This document shows positions 44,679 through 56,730 of a stretch of 64,000 nucleotides of DNA, piece after piece. The stretch comes from CALKZN01 sp964633815. GTDB lineage: Bacteria; Pseudomonadota; Gammaproteobacteria; Arenicellales; Arenicellaceae. The translations under genes and the position numbers were made by a program. Positions within the stretch are counted from its first letter, which is position 1, and each line of letters opens with the position of its first letter. The notes under the pieces are model-generated. The model was not told where the DNA came from. It searched no databases and saw nothing but the letters and a program-made list of their open reading frames with translations. The stretch spans positions 24,461 to 88,460 of the forward strand of contig CAZWHW010000006.1 of the NCBI GenBank assembly GCA_964633815.1, read 5' to 3'.

Positions 44679-46043
44679 ATGGGTCTTGAAATTAGTATTT
44701 TTTGGTTAACCATTCTCATGTTTGGCTCGTTAGCTGTACTGCTAATGGCTGGCTTACCCTTATCATTTGTCACTGGCGGTTTGGCTTGTGTATTCTTATT
44801 TGTGTTTGGAGACTTGCAAATATTGAATATTCTGCCATCAAGAATATTCCCTTTGATGACAGACTATCAGCTCTCCGCCATACCTTTATTTATATTTATG
44901 GCATCAATGTTAGAAAGGGCTGGCATCATCGAAGAGTTATTCGATATGGTCTACAAACTCCTTGGCAGCTTACGTGGCGGTTTGGGTGTCAGCACCATCA
45001 TCGCCTCTACCATTTTAGCTGCAATGTGTGGCGTGATCGGTGCGACAGAAGTCACTATGGGCATGATCGCCCTGCCTGCCATGTTAAAGCGTAAATATCA
45101 TCCAACCATTGCCTGCGGATCAATTCTCGCTGGTGGAACATTAGGAATTTTGATTCCACCTTCAATCTTGGCAATTTTATTTGCCGTTGTTGCGCAACAA
45201 TCAGTAGGTGAACTCTTTGTTGGAGCAGTCATCCCCGGCTTGATCTTATCAGGCATGTACATTACCTATGTAGCCATTCGCTGTGGCATCAACCCATCAC
45301 TTGGTCCAGCACTACCACCAGAAGAACAAGTCTCTCGAAAAGAAAAAATTCGACTTTTAAGTAACATGGCAGCACCCATTATTCTGGTATTTGTCGTGCT
45401 AGGCGTTATTTTTGCAGGCATTGCCACCCCTGTTGAAGCAGCTGGTATTGGCACTTTCGGTGCAATTGTTGTCTCTGCACTTCACCGTCGTTTAAGCTGG
45501 GCTAACTTAAGATCAGCCGTGCTAACCACTTTACGTGTGACTGGTATGGTGTTGTGGATTATTTTTGGAGCAACCTTATTTGTTGGCTTTTATGTGGTCA
45601 ATGGCGGTCAAGAATTCATCAGCTCTGCTCTGATTTCAACTGGCTTTGGACCATATGGCATTCTGGTTGTCATGATGGTTATCCTTGTGGTTTTAGGCAT
45701 GTTCCTAGACTGGGTTGGCATCTTACTTCTCGCCGTGCCAATCTTTATACCATTAATGAAAACACTGTCTTTTGATGGTGTTTTTGGTCTGCCTGGTGTC
45801 GCACCAGAAGAAGCAGCCTTGTGGTTTGGCGTCGTCTATATGGTGAATATGCAAATGTCATTCATAAGCCCACCCTTTGGCTACGCACTATTTTATTTAA
45901 AAAGCGTCGCCCCTCCAGGCGTTACAATGGCTCAAATTTATCGATCATCACTGCCATTCCTATTCTTACAAGCAACAGGACTAGCAGTCTGCATAATCTT
46001 CCCTGAAGTAGTACTATGGCTGCCTAGATTGGTTTATGGTTAA
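44679..46043 (+). CDS. TRAP transporter large permease (DctM family)
   Basis: A 454-residue DctM-type permease with about 12 helices that couples solute uptake to the Na+ gradient. Features: GLPLSFVTGGLACVFLF, PLFIFMASMLERAGI, GVIGATEVTMGMIALPAML, GGTLGILIPPSILAILFAVVA and FLDWVGILLLAVPIFIP. It starts 2 bp after the small permease stop. Na+ dependence fits the Mrp Na+/H+ antiporter seen elsewhere in the window. Confidence 0.93.
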   Translation: MGLEISIFWLTILMFGSLAVLLMAGLPLSFVTGGLACVFLFVFGDLQILNILPSRIFPLMTDYQLSAIPLFIFMASMLERAGIIEELFDMVYKLLGSLRGGLGVSTIIASTILAAMCGVIGATEVTMGMIALPAMLKRKYHPTIACGSILAGGTLGILIPPSILAILFAVVAQQSVGELFVGAVIPGLILSGMYITYVAIRCGINPSLGPALPPEEQVSRKEKIRLLSNMAAPIILVFVVLGVIFAGIATPVEAAGIGTFGAIVVSALHRRLSWANLRSAVLTTLRVTGMVLWIIFGATLFVGFYVVNGGQEFISSALISTGFGPYGILVVMMVILVVLGMFLDWVGILLLAVPIFIPLMKTLSFDGVFGLPGVAPEEAALWFGVVYMVNMQMSFISPPFGYALFYLKSVAPPGVTMAQIYRSSLPFLFLQATGLAVCIIFPEVVLWLPRLVYG

Positions 46044-46073
46044 GAGATTGACATGCATTCGTACTAACCCAAA

Positions 46074-46109
46074 AAGAAATCAAGCTACGTAATGAAAACT
46101 TGATTTCTT
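46074..46109 (+). terminator. Hairpin at the end of the TRAP operon
   Basis: AAGAAATCAAG and CTTGATTTCTT are perfect 11-bp arms around 14 nt, 31 nt after the DctM stop. There is no long T-run after it, so it is a possible terminator or transcript-end stabiliser. Confidence 0.5.
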
Positions 46110-46300
46110 GGTGACCTAAAGGCACTTTACGTCTTTGTATTAGCGTTGATTGTAATGCAAGTTCCTTTTACTGCGTCCTTGCACTAACTCCTATTTAAGC
46201 AAAATCAAACAGTAAATAAAATCATCTAACTATCTGAAATATAGTTTTTTCTACTTATTCGTTATTAAAAAAATATCAAACCATCATCATATTTTCCTAT

Positions 46301-47867
<1,567 letters not shown>

Positions 47868-47964
47868 TGTGATCTAAACATGTTAAGTAAAAGCTGTTCA
47901 GTCATTTTGATCAACTTTTAGTCACATTTTTTTAAAACAATTAAAGGAAAAACTATCACTCTGC

Positions 47965-47997
47965 TGAGGCGCATTTTATAATGCGCCTCATTGTTTT
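47965..47997 (+). terminator. Rho-independent terminator after pepA
   Basis: TGAGGCGCATT and AATGCGCCTCA form an 11-bp stem around TTAT, followed by TTGTTTTT. It isolates pepA from valS. Confidence 0.92.
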
Positions 47998-48068
47998 TAC
48001 TTGAATCAAGAATTGCATAAACAAATTTAGCTTAAGTTTTGTGCCAGATTAAACACAGATAATCATCC

Positions 48069-50900
48069 ATGACCGAAAATACCTTAGCAGCCCAATACAA
48101 TCCTGCTGACATTGAAAAGCCTATTTATGAACGTTGGGAATCAGCCAAGGAATTCGCCGCATCTGCCAATTCCACTTTAGCCGAACAATTAGCAGATGCT
48201 GGAAAATCCAGCGCAGGAAATTATTGTATTTCTATACCGCCGCCGAATGTCACTGGCAGCTTACATATGGGGCATGCCTTTCAAGACACAATCATGGATT
48301 TATTAATCCGTTACAACCGCATGCTCGGTAAGAAAACCTTGTGGCAAGTGGGCACAGATCATGCTGGTATCGCTACACAAATGGTCGTGGAACGACGCCT
48401 GAGTACCGATGACATTTCCAAGCATGATCTTGGTCGAGAAAAGTTCACTGACGAAATCTGGAAATGGAAAGAAGAATCAGGTGGCACAATCACCAAACAA
48501 TTACGCCGCATGGGCGCTTCGGTTGATTGGGAGCGTGAACGTTTCACCATGGATGAAGGCTTATCAGATGCTGTGCTAGACGTGTTTGTACAGCTTTTTG
48601 AAGAAGGATTGATTTATAGAGGCAAACGATTAGTCAATTGGGATCCAGTGCTAGAGACTGCTGTTTCTGATTTGGAAGTTGAATCTGAAGAAGAAAACGG
48701 CCACATGTGGCATTTGCGCTATCCTTTAACAGATGACCCAAGCAAACATTTGGTAGTTGCCACGACTCGTCCAGAAACTATGCTAGGTGATAGTGCTGTG
48801 GCAGTTCATCCTGATGATGAGCGTTTTGCTAACCTAATTGGCAAACAAATCACTCTGCCTTTAACAGGTCGAACTATTCCTGTGATTGCAGATGATTATG
48901 TTGACCCGGAATTTGGTTCTGGCTGTGTGAAAATCACACCTGCACATGATTTTAATGACTATGAAGTAGGCAAACGTCACGATCTGCCACAAATCAACAT
49001 ACTTAATAAAAATGCAGGCATTGAACTCGAAGGTTCAAAATATCATGGCTTAGATCGCTATGAGGCGCGTAAACAAATCATTGCAGACCTTGAAGCTGGA
49101 GGCTTGCTCGATCACATTGATGATCACAAACTCATGGTGCCTCGTGGTGACCGTTCAAATTCTGTCATTGAACCATTTTTGACGGATCAATGGTATGTCA
49201 AAGTGGCTCCTTTAGCTGAAGAAGCTATTCGTGTGGTCAAAGAAGGCGAAATCAAATTTGTACCAGAAAATTGGGAAAACACGTATTTCCAATGGATGAA
49301 TAACATTGAAGATTGGTGTATTTCTCGGCAAATCTGGTGGGGTCACCGCATTCCAGCGTGGTATGACGCTGAAGGCGATGTCTATGTAGCAAAAACCGAA
49401 GCTGAAGCACTGAATCAAGCGCAAAGCAAAACTGGTAGACAACATATTGAGTTAAGCCAAGACAATGATGTATTAGACACATGGTTCTCATCCGCTTTGT
49501 GGCCTTTTTCAACGCTGGGATGGCCAGAACAAACCGAAGAATTAGCGGATTTCTACCCTAACAATGTGTTGGTCACAGGTTTTGATATTATTTTCTTCTG
49601 GGTTGCCCGCATGATCATGTTTGGCAACAAATTTGCGAACAAGGTGCCATTCAAAGAGATATACATTCATGGTTTAGTTCGCGACCAAGAAGGTCAAAAA
49701 ATGTCTAAATCTAAAGGCAATGTGCTTGACCCAATCGACTTAATTGACGGAATTGATTTGGAGACTTTAGTTGCCAAACGTACCACAGGATTGATGCAGC
49801 CAAAAATGGCAAAAAAGATTGAGAAATCAACGCGCAAGCAGTTCCCTGATGGCATTGAAGCTTATGGCACAGATGCTTTGCGCTTTACTTTTGCCAGTCA
49901 AGCGACACTAGGCCGAGATATTCGTTTTGATCTTGGCAGAATTGACGGTTATCGCAATTTTTGCAACAAGCTTTGGAATGCCGCGCGTTATGTATTGATG
50001 AACACCGAAAGCCATGATTGCGGCATCGATCATAGCAACTATGAATTATCTCTAGCAGACAAATGGATTGTTTCTCGCTTGCAAGAAGTGGAAGCCGAAG
50101 TTGCACAAAATATAGTCGATTATCGTTTCGACCAAATGGCAATGAATCTTTATCAGTTTGTTTGGGATGAGTATTGTAGCTGGTATCTAGAGCTCAGCAA
50201 AATCACACTCAACAATGATACTGCCAGTGCAGCAGAATTGGCGGGCACCCGAAGAACCTTGGTGTTGGTATTAGATGCAATCTTGCGTTTGTTACACCCT
50301 GTGATGCCTTTTATTACTGAAGAAATTTGGCAACAAACAAAGGAAATCACCAAAACCAAAGCTTCAACTATCATGTTGTGCGCTTTTCCACAGCCTGAAG
50401 AAGAAAAAATTGATCAAAACGCCTTAGATGACATGGCGTGGGTGCAAGCCATTATTACGGGTGTACGTAATATTCGTGGCGAGATGAATATCAGCCCAAG
50501 CAAGCCTTTACCTGCCCTGCTGGAGAATGCTAGCGACACCGATTTAGCGCGATTAGAAAAATATCAAGCGTATTTGACTAAGTTCGGACGAATTGAATCC
50601 ATTGCAACAGTCGCTGCAGACCAAGCGCCAGAATCAGCGACGATTGTTGTCGGTGACATGAATGTATTATTACCACTTGGCAGTTTGATTGATCCGCAAG
50701 AAGAATTGCAACGCTTGAATAAAGAAATTGAAAAAGCGCAAAAAGACATTAATGGTAACGAAGCTAAAATCAATAACGAGCAATTTACCAGTCGAGCGCC
50801 TGAGCATGTGGTCAATACGGTTAGAGACACCTTAACAAGCGCTTTAAAACTCAAAGAGTCTTTGCAAGAGCAAAAACTCAAGATTGAGAAAATGCTCTAA
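48069..50900 (+). CDS. valS: Valyl-tRNA synthetase
   Basis: A 943-residue class I synthetase. The HIGH-type motif is HMGH in [12 protein letters not shown] at about residue 66. The editing domain has [13 protein letters not shown], and the KMSKS loop reads [18 protein letters not shown]. The tRNA anticodon-binding domain precedes a C-terminal coiled coil (about 880-943) rich in Lys, Glu and Gln. Length matches gammaproteobacterial ValS (about 950). It lies 20 bp before rsgA. Confidence 0.97.
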   Translation: MTENTLAAQYNPADIEKPIYERWESAKEFAASANSTLAEQLADAGKSSAGNYCISIPPPNVTGSLHMGHAFQDTIMDLLIRYNRMLGKKTLWQVGTDHAGIATQMVVERRLSTDDISKHDLGREKFTDEIWKWKEESGGTITKQLRRMGASVDWERERFTMDEGLSDAVLDVFVQLFEEGLIYRGKRLVNWDPVLETAVSDLEVESEEENGHMWHLRYPLTDDPSKHLVVATTRPETMLGDSAVAVHPDDERFANLIGKQITLPLTGRTIPVIADDYVDPEFGSGCVKITPAHDFNDYEVGKRHDLPQINILNKNAGIELEGSKYHGLDRYEARKQIIADLEAGGLLDHIDDHKLMVPRGDRSNSVIEPFLTDQWYVKVAPLAEEAIRVVKEGEIKFVPENWENTYFQWMNNIEDWCISRQIWWGHRIPAWYDAEGDVYVAKTEAEALNQAQSKTGRQHIELSQDNDVLDTWFSSALWPFSTLGWPEQTEELADFYPNNVLVTGFDIIFFWVARMIMFGNKFANKVPFKEIYIHGLVRDQEGQKMSKSKGNVLDPIDLIDGIDLETLVAKRTTGLMQPKMAKKIEKSTRKQFPDGIEAYGTDALRFTFASQATLGRDIRFDLGRIDGYRNFCNKLWNAARYVLMNTESHDCGIDHSNYELSLADKWIVSRLQEVEAEVAQNIVDYRFDQMAMNLYQFVWDEYCSWYLELSKITLNNDTASAAELAGTRRTLVLVLDAILRLLHPVMPFITEEIWQQTKEITKTKASTIMLCAFPQPEEEKIDQNALDDMAWVQAIITGVRNIRGEMNISPSKPLPALLENASDTDLARLEKYQAYLTKFGRIESIATVAADQAPESATIVVGDMNVLLPLGSLIDPQEELQRLNKEIEKAQKDINGNEAKINNEQFTSRAPEHVVNTVRDTLTSALKLKESLQEQKLKIEKML

Positions 50901-50920
50901 TTCAAGTTAAAGAACTATTT

Positions 50921-51895
50921 ATGAGTAAAGCAACGCATCACAACATCCTCTCCGGCATTGTGATGCGTTCTACTGGCAATCTTCATCAAATTCGCAGTGA
51001 TTCAGGTGACAGTATAGAATGTCGAATCAAAGGCAAATTGCGGATGCAAGGCATGCGCACGACGAACCCTGTTGCAGTGGGTGATCGCGTATATTTTGAA
51101 CTTGATGAAAAAACTCAAAAAGGTGTGATCACTGCAGTTGAAGAACGACAAAATTGCATTGTCCGCAAGTCAGTCAATCTATCCAAGCATGCTCATATAA
51201 TCGCTGCCAATATAGATCGCGCATTTCTGGTGGTCACCTTGGCAAAACCACAAACATCCACCATGTTTATCGATCGATTTTTAGTCACAGCGGAAGCCTA
51301 TCGCATACCTGTGACCATCATTTTTAATAAAAATGATATTTACAATACTGATGAACAAGTACAGCTTGAATATCTAATGCAAACCTATACGAAGATTGGT
51401 TATGATTGTTTAAGCATTTCAACATTACAAGCAAACGATGTAGATAAAATTCGTGATCAATTGAGAAATAAAGTCAGCCTTTTTTCTGGTCACAGCGGTG
51501 TCGGCAAATCAACCTTGATCAATGCAATTGACCCAAGCTTGGACTTAAAAGTTGGAGAAATCTCACAACAATACGGCGAAGGTAAACACACCACAACATT
51601 TGCTGAAATGTTTACCTTGAAGGACCAAGCAGAGAGTTATATTGTTGATACACCAGGCATTCGCGGCTTCGGGATTGTTGATATCGATAAAGAAGTCATC
51701 GCTAGTTATTTCCCTGAAATGTTTGCGCTGCACCAAAAATGCAAGTTCAGCAACTGCCAACATATCAACGAGCCACAATGCGCAATTCAAACAGCCGTTG
51801 AGAACGGTGAAATTGCCACGTTCCGTTACGAAAATTATTTATCAATTTATGCTGCCGACGACGGCGATCAATATCGGCGTAATACACGCCAATAA
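50921..51895 (+). CDS. rsgA: Small-subunit ribosome biogenesis GTPase RsgA
   Basis: A 324-residue circularly permuted GTPase for late 30S maturation. OB domain about 1-85, G4 motif FNKND, then G1 GHSGVGKST, G3 DTPGIRGFG, and a zinc site CKFSNCQHINEPQC (C-x4-C-x-H-x5-C). Typical length. Follows valS by 20 bp on the same strand. Confidence 0.95.
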   Translation: MSKATHHNILSGIVMRSTGNLHQIRSDSGDSIECRIKGKLRMQGMRTTNPVAVGDRVYFELDEKTQKGVITAVEERQNCIVRKSVNLSKHAHIIAANIDRAFLVVTLAKPQTSTMFIDRFLVTAEAYRIPVTIIFNKNDIYNTDEQVQLEYLMQTYTKIGYDCLSISTLQANDVDKIRDQLRNKVSLFSGHSGVGKSTLINAIDPSLDLKVGEISQQYGEGKHTTTFAEMFTLKDQAESYIVDTPGIRGFGIVDIDKEVIASYFPEMFALHQKCKFSNCQHINEPQCAIQTAVENGEIATFRYENYLSIYAADDGDQYRRNTRQ

Positions 51896-51906
51896 AAAAG
51901 AGATTT

Positions 51907-52677
51907 CTACTCTTCTTCAGATTGTTTTTCTTGGCGCTTTTTAATTAGCCTTGCAGGAATGCCAGCAAATATGGAATATGCAGGCACAGAACGATTTACC
52001 ACTGCACTGCTGCCAATAATTGAACCTGTTTCAATATGCACACCGTCCAATACCTGCACATTACTGCCAAGCCAAACATTATTATCAATAATAATGCCTC
52101 CATGCGGTGTCATGCCCTGCTTTTTAAATGGGGTTTTCAAAGAATCAGTGACATATGGACCACTACCAATAAAATAACAGAATGCACCACACAGCATATC
52201 ATCGCCAATCATAACTGGACTGCCTTGTAATGCATGGACAATCGAGTTAATTCCTAGTGTGCAACGTTTGCCAATCGTAATATCCGCCCCTTTGCACGAC
52301 AGCACTACATTGCGGCTGATGATGGTGTTTTCACCAATCCGAACACCTTGATTATCACCGCCTTTGGCATCTAATGCTGCAAAGTCATCAACCGTGACAT
52401 TATCTGCTATATGCACTTTCAAACCATGACGTATAGTAATGCTGCGACCAAAAATCACTCCTTTGCCAACCGAACCTAAAATTAAAGGATAGGTCCATTT
52501 ACGCAACAGCAAACCCAGCGCACCTGGAATGCGTGAAAACAGCAACATAATGAGTTCAAACTTGAGTAAATACCACAAACTATCGGTACCAATCGCCAGC
52601 GCTTGATATCGAGAAAACGATGATTGAGAACTATCTTGCAGTTGATCTTGTAAAGTTTTTTGAGTGATTTTTTTCAT
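51907..52677 (-). CDS. Hexapeptide-repeat acyltransferase (WcaF/LpxA-fold O-acetyltransferase)
   Basis: A 256-residue left-handed beta-helix protein. An N-terminal region (1-75) includes the hydrophobic FELIMLLFSRIPGALGLLLR, which may touch the membrane. Hexapeptide repeats follow: IRHGLKVHIADNVTVDDFA, VRIGENTIISRNVVLSC, IGKRCTLGINSIVH, and near the end IGSSAVVNRSVPAYSIFAGIPARLI. The probable activity is acetyl-CoA-dependent O-acetylation of a cell-surface sugar. The acceptor is unknown and no polysaccharide cluster is near. Confidence 0.8.
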   Translation of the reverse strand: MKKITQKTLQDQLQDSSQSSFSRYQALAIGTDSLWYLLKFELIMLLFSRIPGALGLLLRKWTYPLILGSVGKGVIFGRSITIRHGLKVHIADNVTVDDFAALDAKGGDNQGVRIGENTIISRNVVLSCKGADITIGKRCTLGINSIVHALQGSPVMIGDDMLCGAFCYFIGSGPYVTDSLKTPFKKQGMTPHGGIIIDNNVWLGSNVQVLDGVHIETGSIIGSSAVVNRSVPAYSIFAGIPARLIKKRQEKQSEEE

Positions 52678-52788
52678 AATGAAACAGCGTGAATCACGAC
52701 GATGAATACTTGTATTTTAACTGAATAACACAATAACTACGTAAATAATCTCAAAAGCAATTATTTGGGTTAATTTGATTTTAAGTGA

Positions 52789-53748
52789 TTAAGCTGTAAC
52801 TAAATTCTGTTCAATACCCTGATGAAAAGCTTCAATATTACTAATCACAGTATCAGACAAGGTTTGCATCGCTTCTTGGCTGCTCCAGGCGCTGTGAGGC
52901 GTCAATAGCACATTATTATAATGTGCTATTGACAACAAAGGTGATGAGTCATTGCTCGGCGGCTCTTGTTCCAATACATCAAAGCCAATGCCTGCAATGG
53001 TGCCATTTTGGACTGCTGCATAAACTGCTTGCTCATTAGCAATTCCACCACGGGCTGTATTGATTAAAAAAGCGGTGTTTTTCATACTATTAAGTTCAGC
53101 TTGGCCGATAAGGTCACTGGTTTCATCCGTTAAGGCACAATGCAAACTAATAACGTCAGACTCTTCAAGCAAATATTGCAAAGACACATGCTCTGCAAAA
53201 TCAACATTTTTATCTGAACGCGAGGAATAAATCACCCGCATACCGATAGCATGCATTAATCGGCCAGTTGCTAAACCTAAAGAACCCAAACCGATCACAC
53301 CAAAAGTTTTGCCCGCCAAGTCATAAATAGGTTTATCAAATAAGCAAAATCGTGTTGAAGATTGCCATTTGCCCTGTTGGACTAATTGTTGATAAAGAGT
53401 TAGCTGGCGGCTCAAGCTTAATGACATGTTAAGCACATGCTCTGGAACGGTCACCGAAGCATAATTGGGTATATTGCTCACAGAAACACCATGATCTTGG
53501 CAAGCTGATATATCAATAATATTATAGCCCGTTGCAGTGACGGCGATATGCTGGATGTTTGGACAAGACTCTAGAGTCTTGCGATCAATAGGCACTTTAT
53601 TGGTAACAATAATCTGGCTATTGCCACAATGCTCAATAATTTCCTCTGGCTTAGTATTAGCAAATTCATGCCATTCATGAACAAAATTCGGCGAATTTAT
53701 TTGAATATTCTCATGAAAGGATGCTCGATCTAAAAAAGTAATTTTCAT
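52789..53748 (-). CDS. D-2-hydroxyacid dehydrogenase (glycerate/hydroxypyruvate reductase-like)
   Basis: A 319-residue D-isomer-specific 2-hydroxyacid dehydrogenase. The NAD motif is FGVIGLGSLGLATGRL. Substrate and catalytic residues lie in NTARGGIANEQAVYAAV (Arg), GIGFDVLEQEP (Glu) and LTPHSAWSSQEAM (His). Sequence style suggests glycerate dehydrogenase (HprA-like). The ATG at 53748 is preferred over an in-frame GTG four codons earlier. Apparently monocistronic or last in the olsBA-associated transcript (36 bp after it). Confidence 0.87.
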   Translation of the reverse strand: MKITFLDRASFHENIQINSPNFVHEWHEFANTKPEEIIEHCGNSQIIVTNKVPIDRKTLESCPNIQHIAVTATGYNIIDISACQDHGVSVSNIPNYASVTVPEHVLNMSLSLSRQLTLYQQLVQQGKWQSSTRFCLFDKPIYDLAGKTFGVIGLGSLGLATGRLMHAIGMRVIYSSRSDKNVDFAEHVSLQYLLEESDVISLHCALTDETSDLIGQAELNSMKNTAFLINTARGGIANEQAVYAAVQNGTIAGIGFDVLEQEPPSNDSSPLLSIAHYNNVLLTPHSAWSSQEAMQTLSDTVISNIEAFHQGIEQNLVTA

Positions 53749-53783
53749 AACACTTTGCACTCAACGAATTCTTTTGCATTCGA

Positions 53784-54203
53784 TTATTGTGAATCTTCCT
53801 CACGAATGTATGACAAAAACCGTACATATGAAAAAGTATAAATAGCTGACGTGATTGAGCCGGGCAAAATCGTAAAGAAAATTTCTGGTGTGCCGACAAT
53901 CGCATTAATTGTAAAAGAAAAGACGACAACTAGTGTATAAACAATAATAGCTGTACCCCAATATGCGGCTCGAGGGTTGCTAAATAATTTATACATTGAC
54001 TCCATACTTTGTGTTAACGCTAACGTAATGCTAAAACTCACTAAACCTTGAGTTAAAAATGCTTTAAACGCAACTGTATGACCATAATCATAATGAACAA
54101 AATATGCCCATCCACCATAAAATATGAAACCTGTTACTCCAGAAATAAAACTACGAGTATGAGATTTAGCACCTGTATAGGCACTGAAAATTTTTGCTAT
54201 CAT
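53784..54203 (-). CDS. Unknown four-helix membrane protein linked to ornithine-lipid genes
   Basis: A 139-residue protein with four predicted helices (about residues 19-37, 47-65, 79-99 and 108-126). It starts MIAKIFSAYTGAKSHTRSFISG and ends in a charged tail, SYIREEDSQ. I do not recognise the family. Its ATG overlaps the stop of the PlsC-like gene by 4 bp, so it is translationally coupled to the lipid acyltransferase and may belong to the same pathway. Confidence 0.65.
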   Translation of the reverse strand: MIAKIFSAYTGAKSHTRSFISGVTGFIFYGGWAYFVHYDYGHTVAFKAFLTQGLVSFSITLALTQSMESMYKLFSNPRAAYWGTAIIVYTLVVVFSFTINAIVGTPEIFFTILPGSITSAIYTFSYVRFLSYIREEDSQ

Positions 54204-55009
54204 GGTTTTATGCTGCCTGACTCAGCAAATGCTTTTTCAAAGCTTGTTCGCATCATCTCTTCGCAAGCAGCTGTACAATCTTTACGGTTTGAGAAGTCAT
54301 CAAAACGGATCGGCTTGCTAAAAGAAACAACAGCTGTAATTGTTCCCATACCTAACATTTTAAAAAAATGCGCTCCAAAAGGAAAATCAGCATACCAAGC
54401 GAAATTATCACGTAAACCTTGGTCCATGCCTTTGCCATTATGCTGCGTATATACTACTGATAAAGGTTGAATATAAACTTCTTTTTCAGCATCGTTGGTA
54501 TCAGCAGCTAAAAACAAACTACTTTTCAAAGGTAGAACTTCTGCTCCGTTGGTGCTGGTACCCTCGGGGAATAAAATTAAAGATTGTCCAGCAGTAAGCC
54601 TTTCTCTTAATATAGCAATTTGTGCCTTTGCTTTCGAAGTTTTGCGTTCGATAAAAATTGAATTTTGAATTCGAGCTAAATGATTGATCAACGGCCAGGA
54701 AGCAATTTCAGACTTAGCGACAAAACCTGCTTTGATCAAACTGCCTAATAATGAAATATCTAAATAAGACACATGGTTAGATACATACAAAGTAGAACCA
54801 TGCGTTGAAATGTCGCCCTTTTGAACAATTCTGATCCCCATAATGCGACATGACACTCGGTGATAAAAAGGAATATATACTCTTTGATTAAAGAAAGGGA
54901 TAAGAGTTAAAAAACTATATAGAAGTAGAGAAAATAATGTCCATAAAATAATAAGAATTAATAAAAAATACGCTTTAATGATATTAAAGTCTCGATGAAC
55001 AGAAGGCAT
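54200..55009 (-). CDS. PlsC-family acyltransferase, probable OlsA
   Basis: A 269-residue 1-acylglycerol-3-phosphate O-acyltransferase-family protein. An N-terminal helix (about 9-33) anchors it. The HX4D motif is NHVSYLD near residue 77, and the substrate motif is LFPEGTSTNGAEV. It lies 37 bp downstream of the OlsB-like gene. The pair matches OlsA (O-acylation of lyso-ornithine lipid) better than the general PlsC, though phosphatidate synthesis cannot be excluded. Confidence 0.85.
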   Translation of the reverse strand: MPSVHRDFNIIKAYFLLILIILWTLFSLLLYSFLTLIPFFNQRVYIPFYHRVSCRIMGIRIVQKGDISTHGSTLYVSNHVSYLDISLLGSLIKAGFVAKSEIASWPLINHLARIQNSIFIERKTSKAKAQIAILRERLTAGQSLILFPEGTSTNGAEVLPLKSSLFLAADTNDAEKEVYIQPLSVVYTQHNGKGMDQGLRDNFAWYADFPFGAHFFKMLGMGTITAVVSFSKPIRFDDFSNRKDCTAACEEMMRTSFEKAFAESGSIKP

Positions 55010-55046
55010 AGAAATTTAGAACTGCGTATAATGATATAACGCAATT

Positions 55047-55862
55047 TTATGTTTTGACCAGCACATGGTCAATCGTTTCCATATGTTTAGTGTCAACAAA
55101 AATACATAAAAATGTGGTGTTAAACTCTGGATCAATAATTGCTGAATCACTCACTTTGGCTCCTAATTTCAAATAACCACGGAGCAATGTTGGAACTTTC
55201 ACGCGTTTGCCAAAAAGTTTTCTACTTTCTTCATCATTTTCATCAAACTCGATATCTTTAATTTTGATATGCGAATCAACGATTGGCTTAGGCATTACAT
55301 CTTCGGGAGCAAGATTATTTTCGCGCAAATAGTGCAATATTGGCGCATGAACATGATAATTGGTCGAAGAAAAACTGGCGCAACCAAACATCATATCAAA
55401 ACCACTTTGCCCAATAAATTCCATAGCAAACCTCCACATTAACAACAACACGACACCGTCTCTTTTACCCGCAGAAACACAAGCACGGCTCAGTTCAAGA
55501 GAATTTTCATAATTTGCTTTTAAATTATCTAGATCGAAATATTGCTCAGTATACGACTTCATCCCTTTTGGTAGTTTTACAGTACTGACAAAACGAACAC
55601 AACCAACGATATCGCCATTTCGCTTATCAGTAACAATAACGTGATAAGCATATTCATCCCATTGATCAACTTCACGCTTCATTTGCAACATTTCATCCGT
55701 GATTTTACCGTTCCCTTCTTGAAACAACACTTTGTAACGTAATGCTTGAGAAGCTTCGATTTCCGCCTTGGAACGCGCAAAAGCAATCTCATAATGACCA
55801 GCAACGACTTTATTAGCTAACGCTTTGGTCAATTTCTTAAAAACATTAGGTTTAATCGCCAT
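55047..55862 (-). CDS. GNAT-fold N-acyltransferase, OlsB-like (ornithine N-acyltransferase)
   Basis: A 271-residue OlsB/hemolysin-like acyltransferase. Characteristic segments: SQALRYKVLFQEGNGKI, WDEYAYHVIVTD, SLELSRACVSAGKRDGVVLLLMWR, MMFGCASFSSTNYHVHAPILHYLRE and LLRGYLKLGAKVSDSAIIDPEFNT. OlsB transfers a 3-hydroxyacyl group from ACP to ornithine, giving the lyso form of a phosphorus-free membrane lipid. With the PlsC-like gene directly downstream, an ornithine-lipid operon is the simplest reading. Such lipids are favoured under phosphate limitation. Confidence 0.86.
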   Translation of the reverse strand: MAIKPNVFKKLTKALANKVVAGHYEIAFARSKAEIEASQALRYKVLFQEGNGKITDEMLQMKREVDQWDEYAYHVIVTDKRNGDIVGCVRFVSTVKLPKGMKSYTEQYFDLDNLKANYENSLELSRACVSAGKRDGVVLLLMWRFAMEFIGQSGFDMMFGCASFSSTNYHVHAPILHYLRENNLAPEDVMPKPIVDSHIKIKDIEFDENDEESRKLFGKRVKVPTLLRGYLKLGAKVSDSAIIDPEFNTTFLCIFVDTKHMETIDHVLVKT

Positions 55863-55977
55863 ATAACACCTCAGAAATTCTTACACTAACCAAGAGACAT
55901 CTTTCATGTCTGTAGTAAATCACTTTTATTATTGTACAGTATCCGCTTTTAAGAATTACAAGTTAATGAAAATCATT

Positions 55978-56718
55978 TCAGGCAACATCAAATTGAGAAT
56001 CAATAGATGTTCGACTAATTTCTTGAGATATAGGCTCTAAGTTCTCGCAAGGTGAACCATTAAAATAATCAAAAACAACACTTTGATCATCCACCACGAT
56101 ATGGCTTAGGCTAACAGTTTGAGTTAATTCTCGATGAACACAAACCGAATAGTTTTTATTTGGCTCATGACTACGTTGATAAGCAAAGAAAGCAGCTCTA
56201 TCAGTAGAGTTTTGCAAGCCAACTTCTTTGAATAACGCTTTTCTGCCAGCCACAACTTTCTGAGTATCCACTGAAGAAGAGGATTTGGGCGCAGAAGCAT
56301 CATGCTCTATAGTCAGTTTTTCACCATTCCATGCAATTAGAATATTTTTACCTGAACTATCAATAGCGAAAACTCTGAATGTTCTAAAAAAAGATAAATC
56401 GAATTTAGTAATGTGCTGATAAATCTCGTCAAGACTAGCTAAATATGCAATATCACGAATAATTTTACCGCGGCTAAAATAGTGTTCTGACTCTTCCAGA
56501 TCAATATCAGTATAGAGATTTAACAAGCAGACTGTAATTCCTAATTGATTAGTAGCCACCCAAGAACCGCCACCTTGTAAATCAGTTGGTGACAAAAAAT
56601 CAACTGTTGCACTAGTAAATTTTTCAGGTGCTAGCGCTTCAGCACGTTTTTTGCTCTCATCACGATTAAAGAATAATTCATAACCCTTAGGCGTAACAAA
56701 CCAGCTAACTGTACACAT
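55978..56718 (-). CDS. NRDE/TANGO2-family protein
   Basis: A 246-residue NRDE (TANGO2) domain protein. It begins MCTVSWFVTPKGYELFFNRDESKKRAEA, containing the name-giving NRDE and a Cys at position 2 that would become N-terminal nucleophile-like if Met is removed. GGGSWVATNQLGITVCLLN follows. TANGO2 homologues have been linked to haem trafficking and lipid metabolism. It lies 12 bp after the DinB-like gene on the same strand. Confidence 0.83.
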   Translation of the reverse strand: MCTVSWFVTPKGYELFFNRDESKKRAEALAPEKFTSATVDFLSPTDLQGGGSWVATNQLGITVCLLNLYTDIDLEESEHYFSRGKIIRDIAYLASLDEIYQHITKFDLSFFRTFRVFAIDSSGKNILIAWNGEKLTIEHDASAPKSSSSVDTQKVVAGRKALFKEVGLQNSTDRAAFFAYQRSHEPNKNYSVCVHRELTQTVSLSHIVVDDQSVVFDYFNGSPCENLEPISQEISRTSIDSQFDVA

Positions 56719-56730
56719 ACTTGTACCCTT

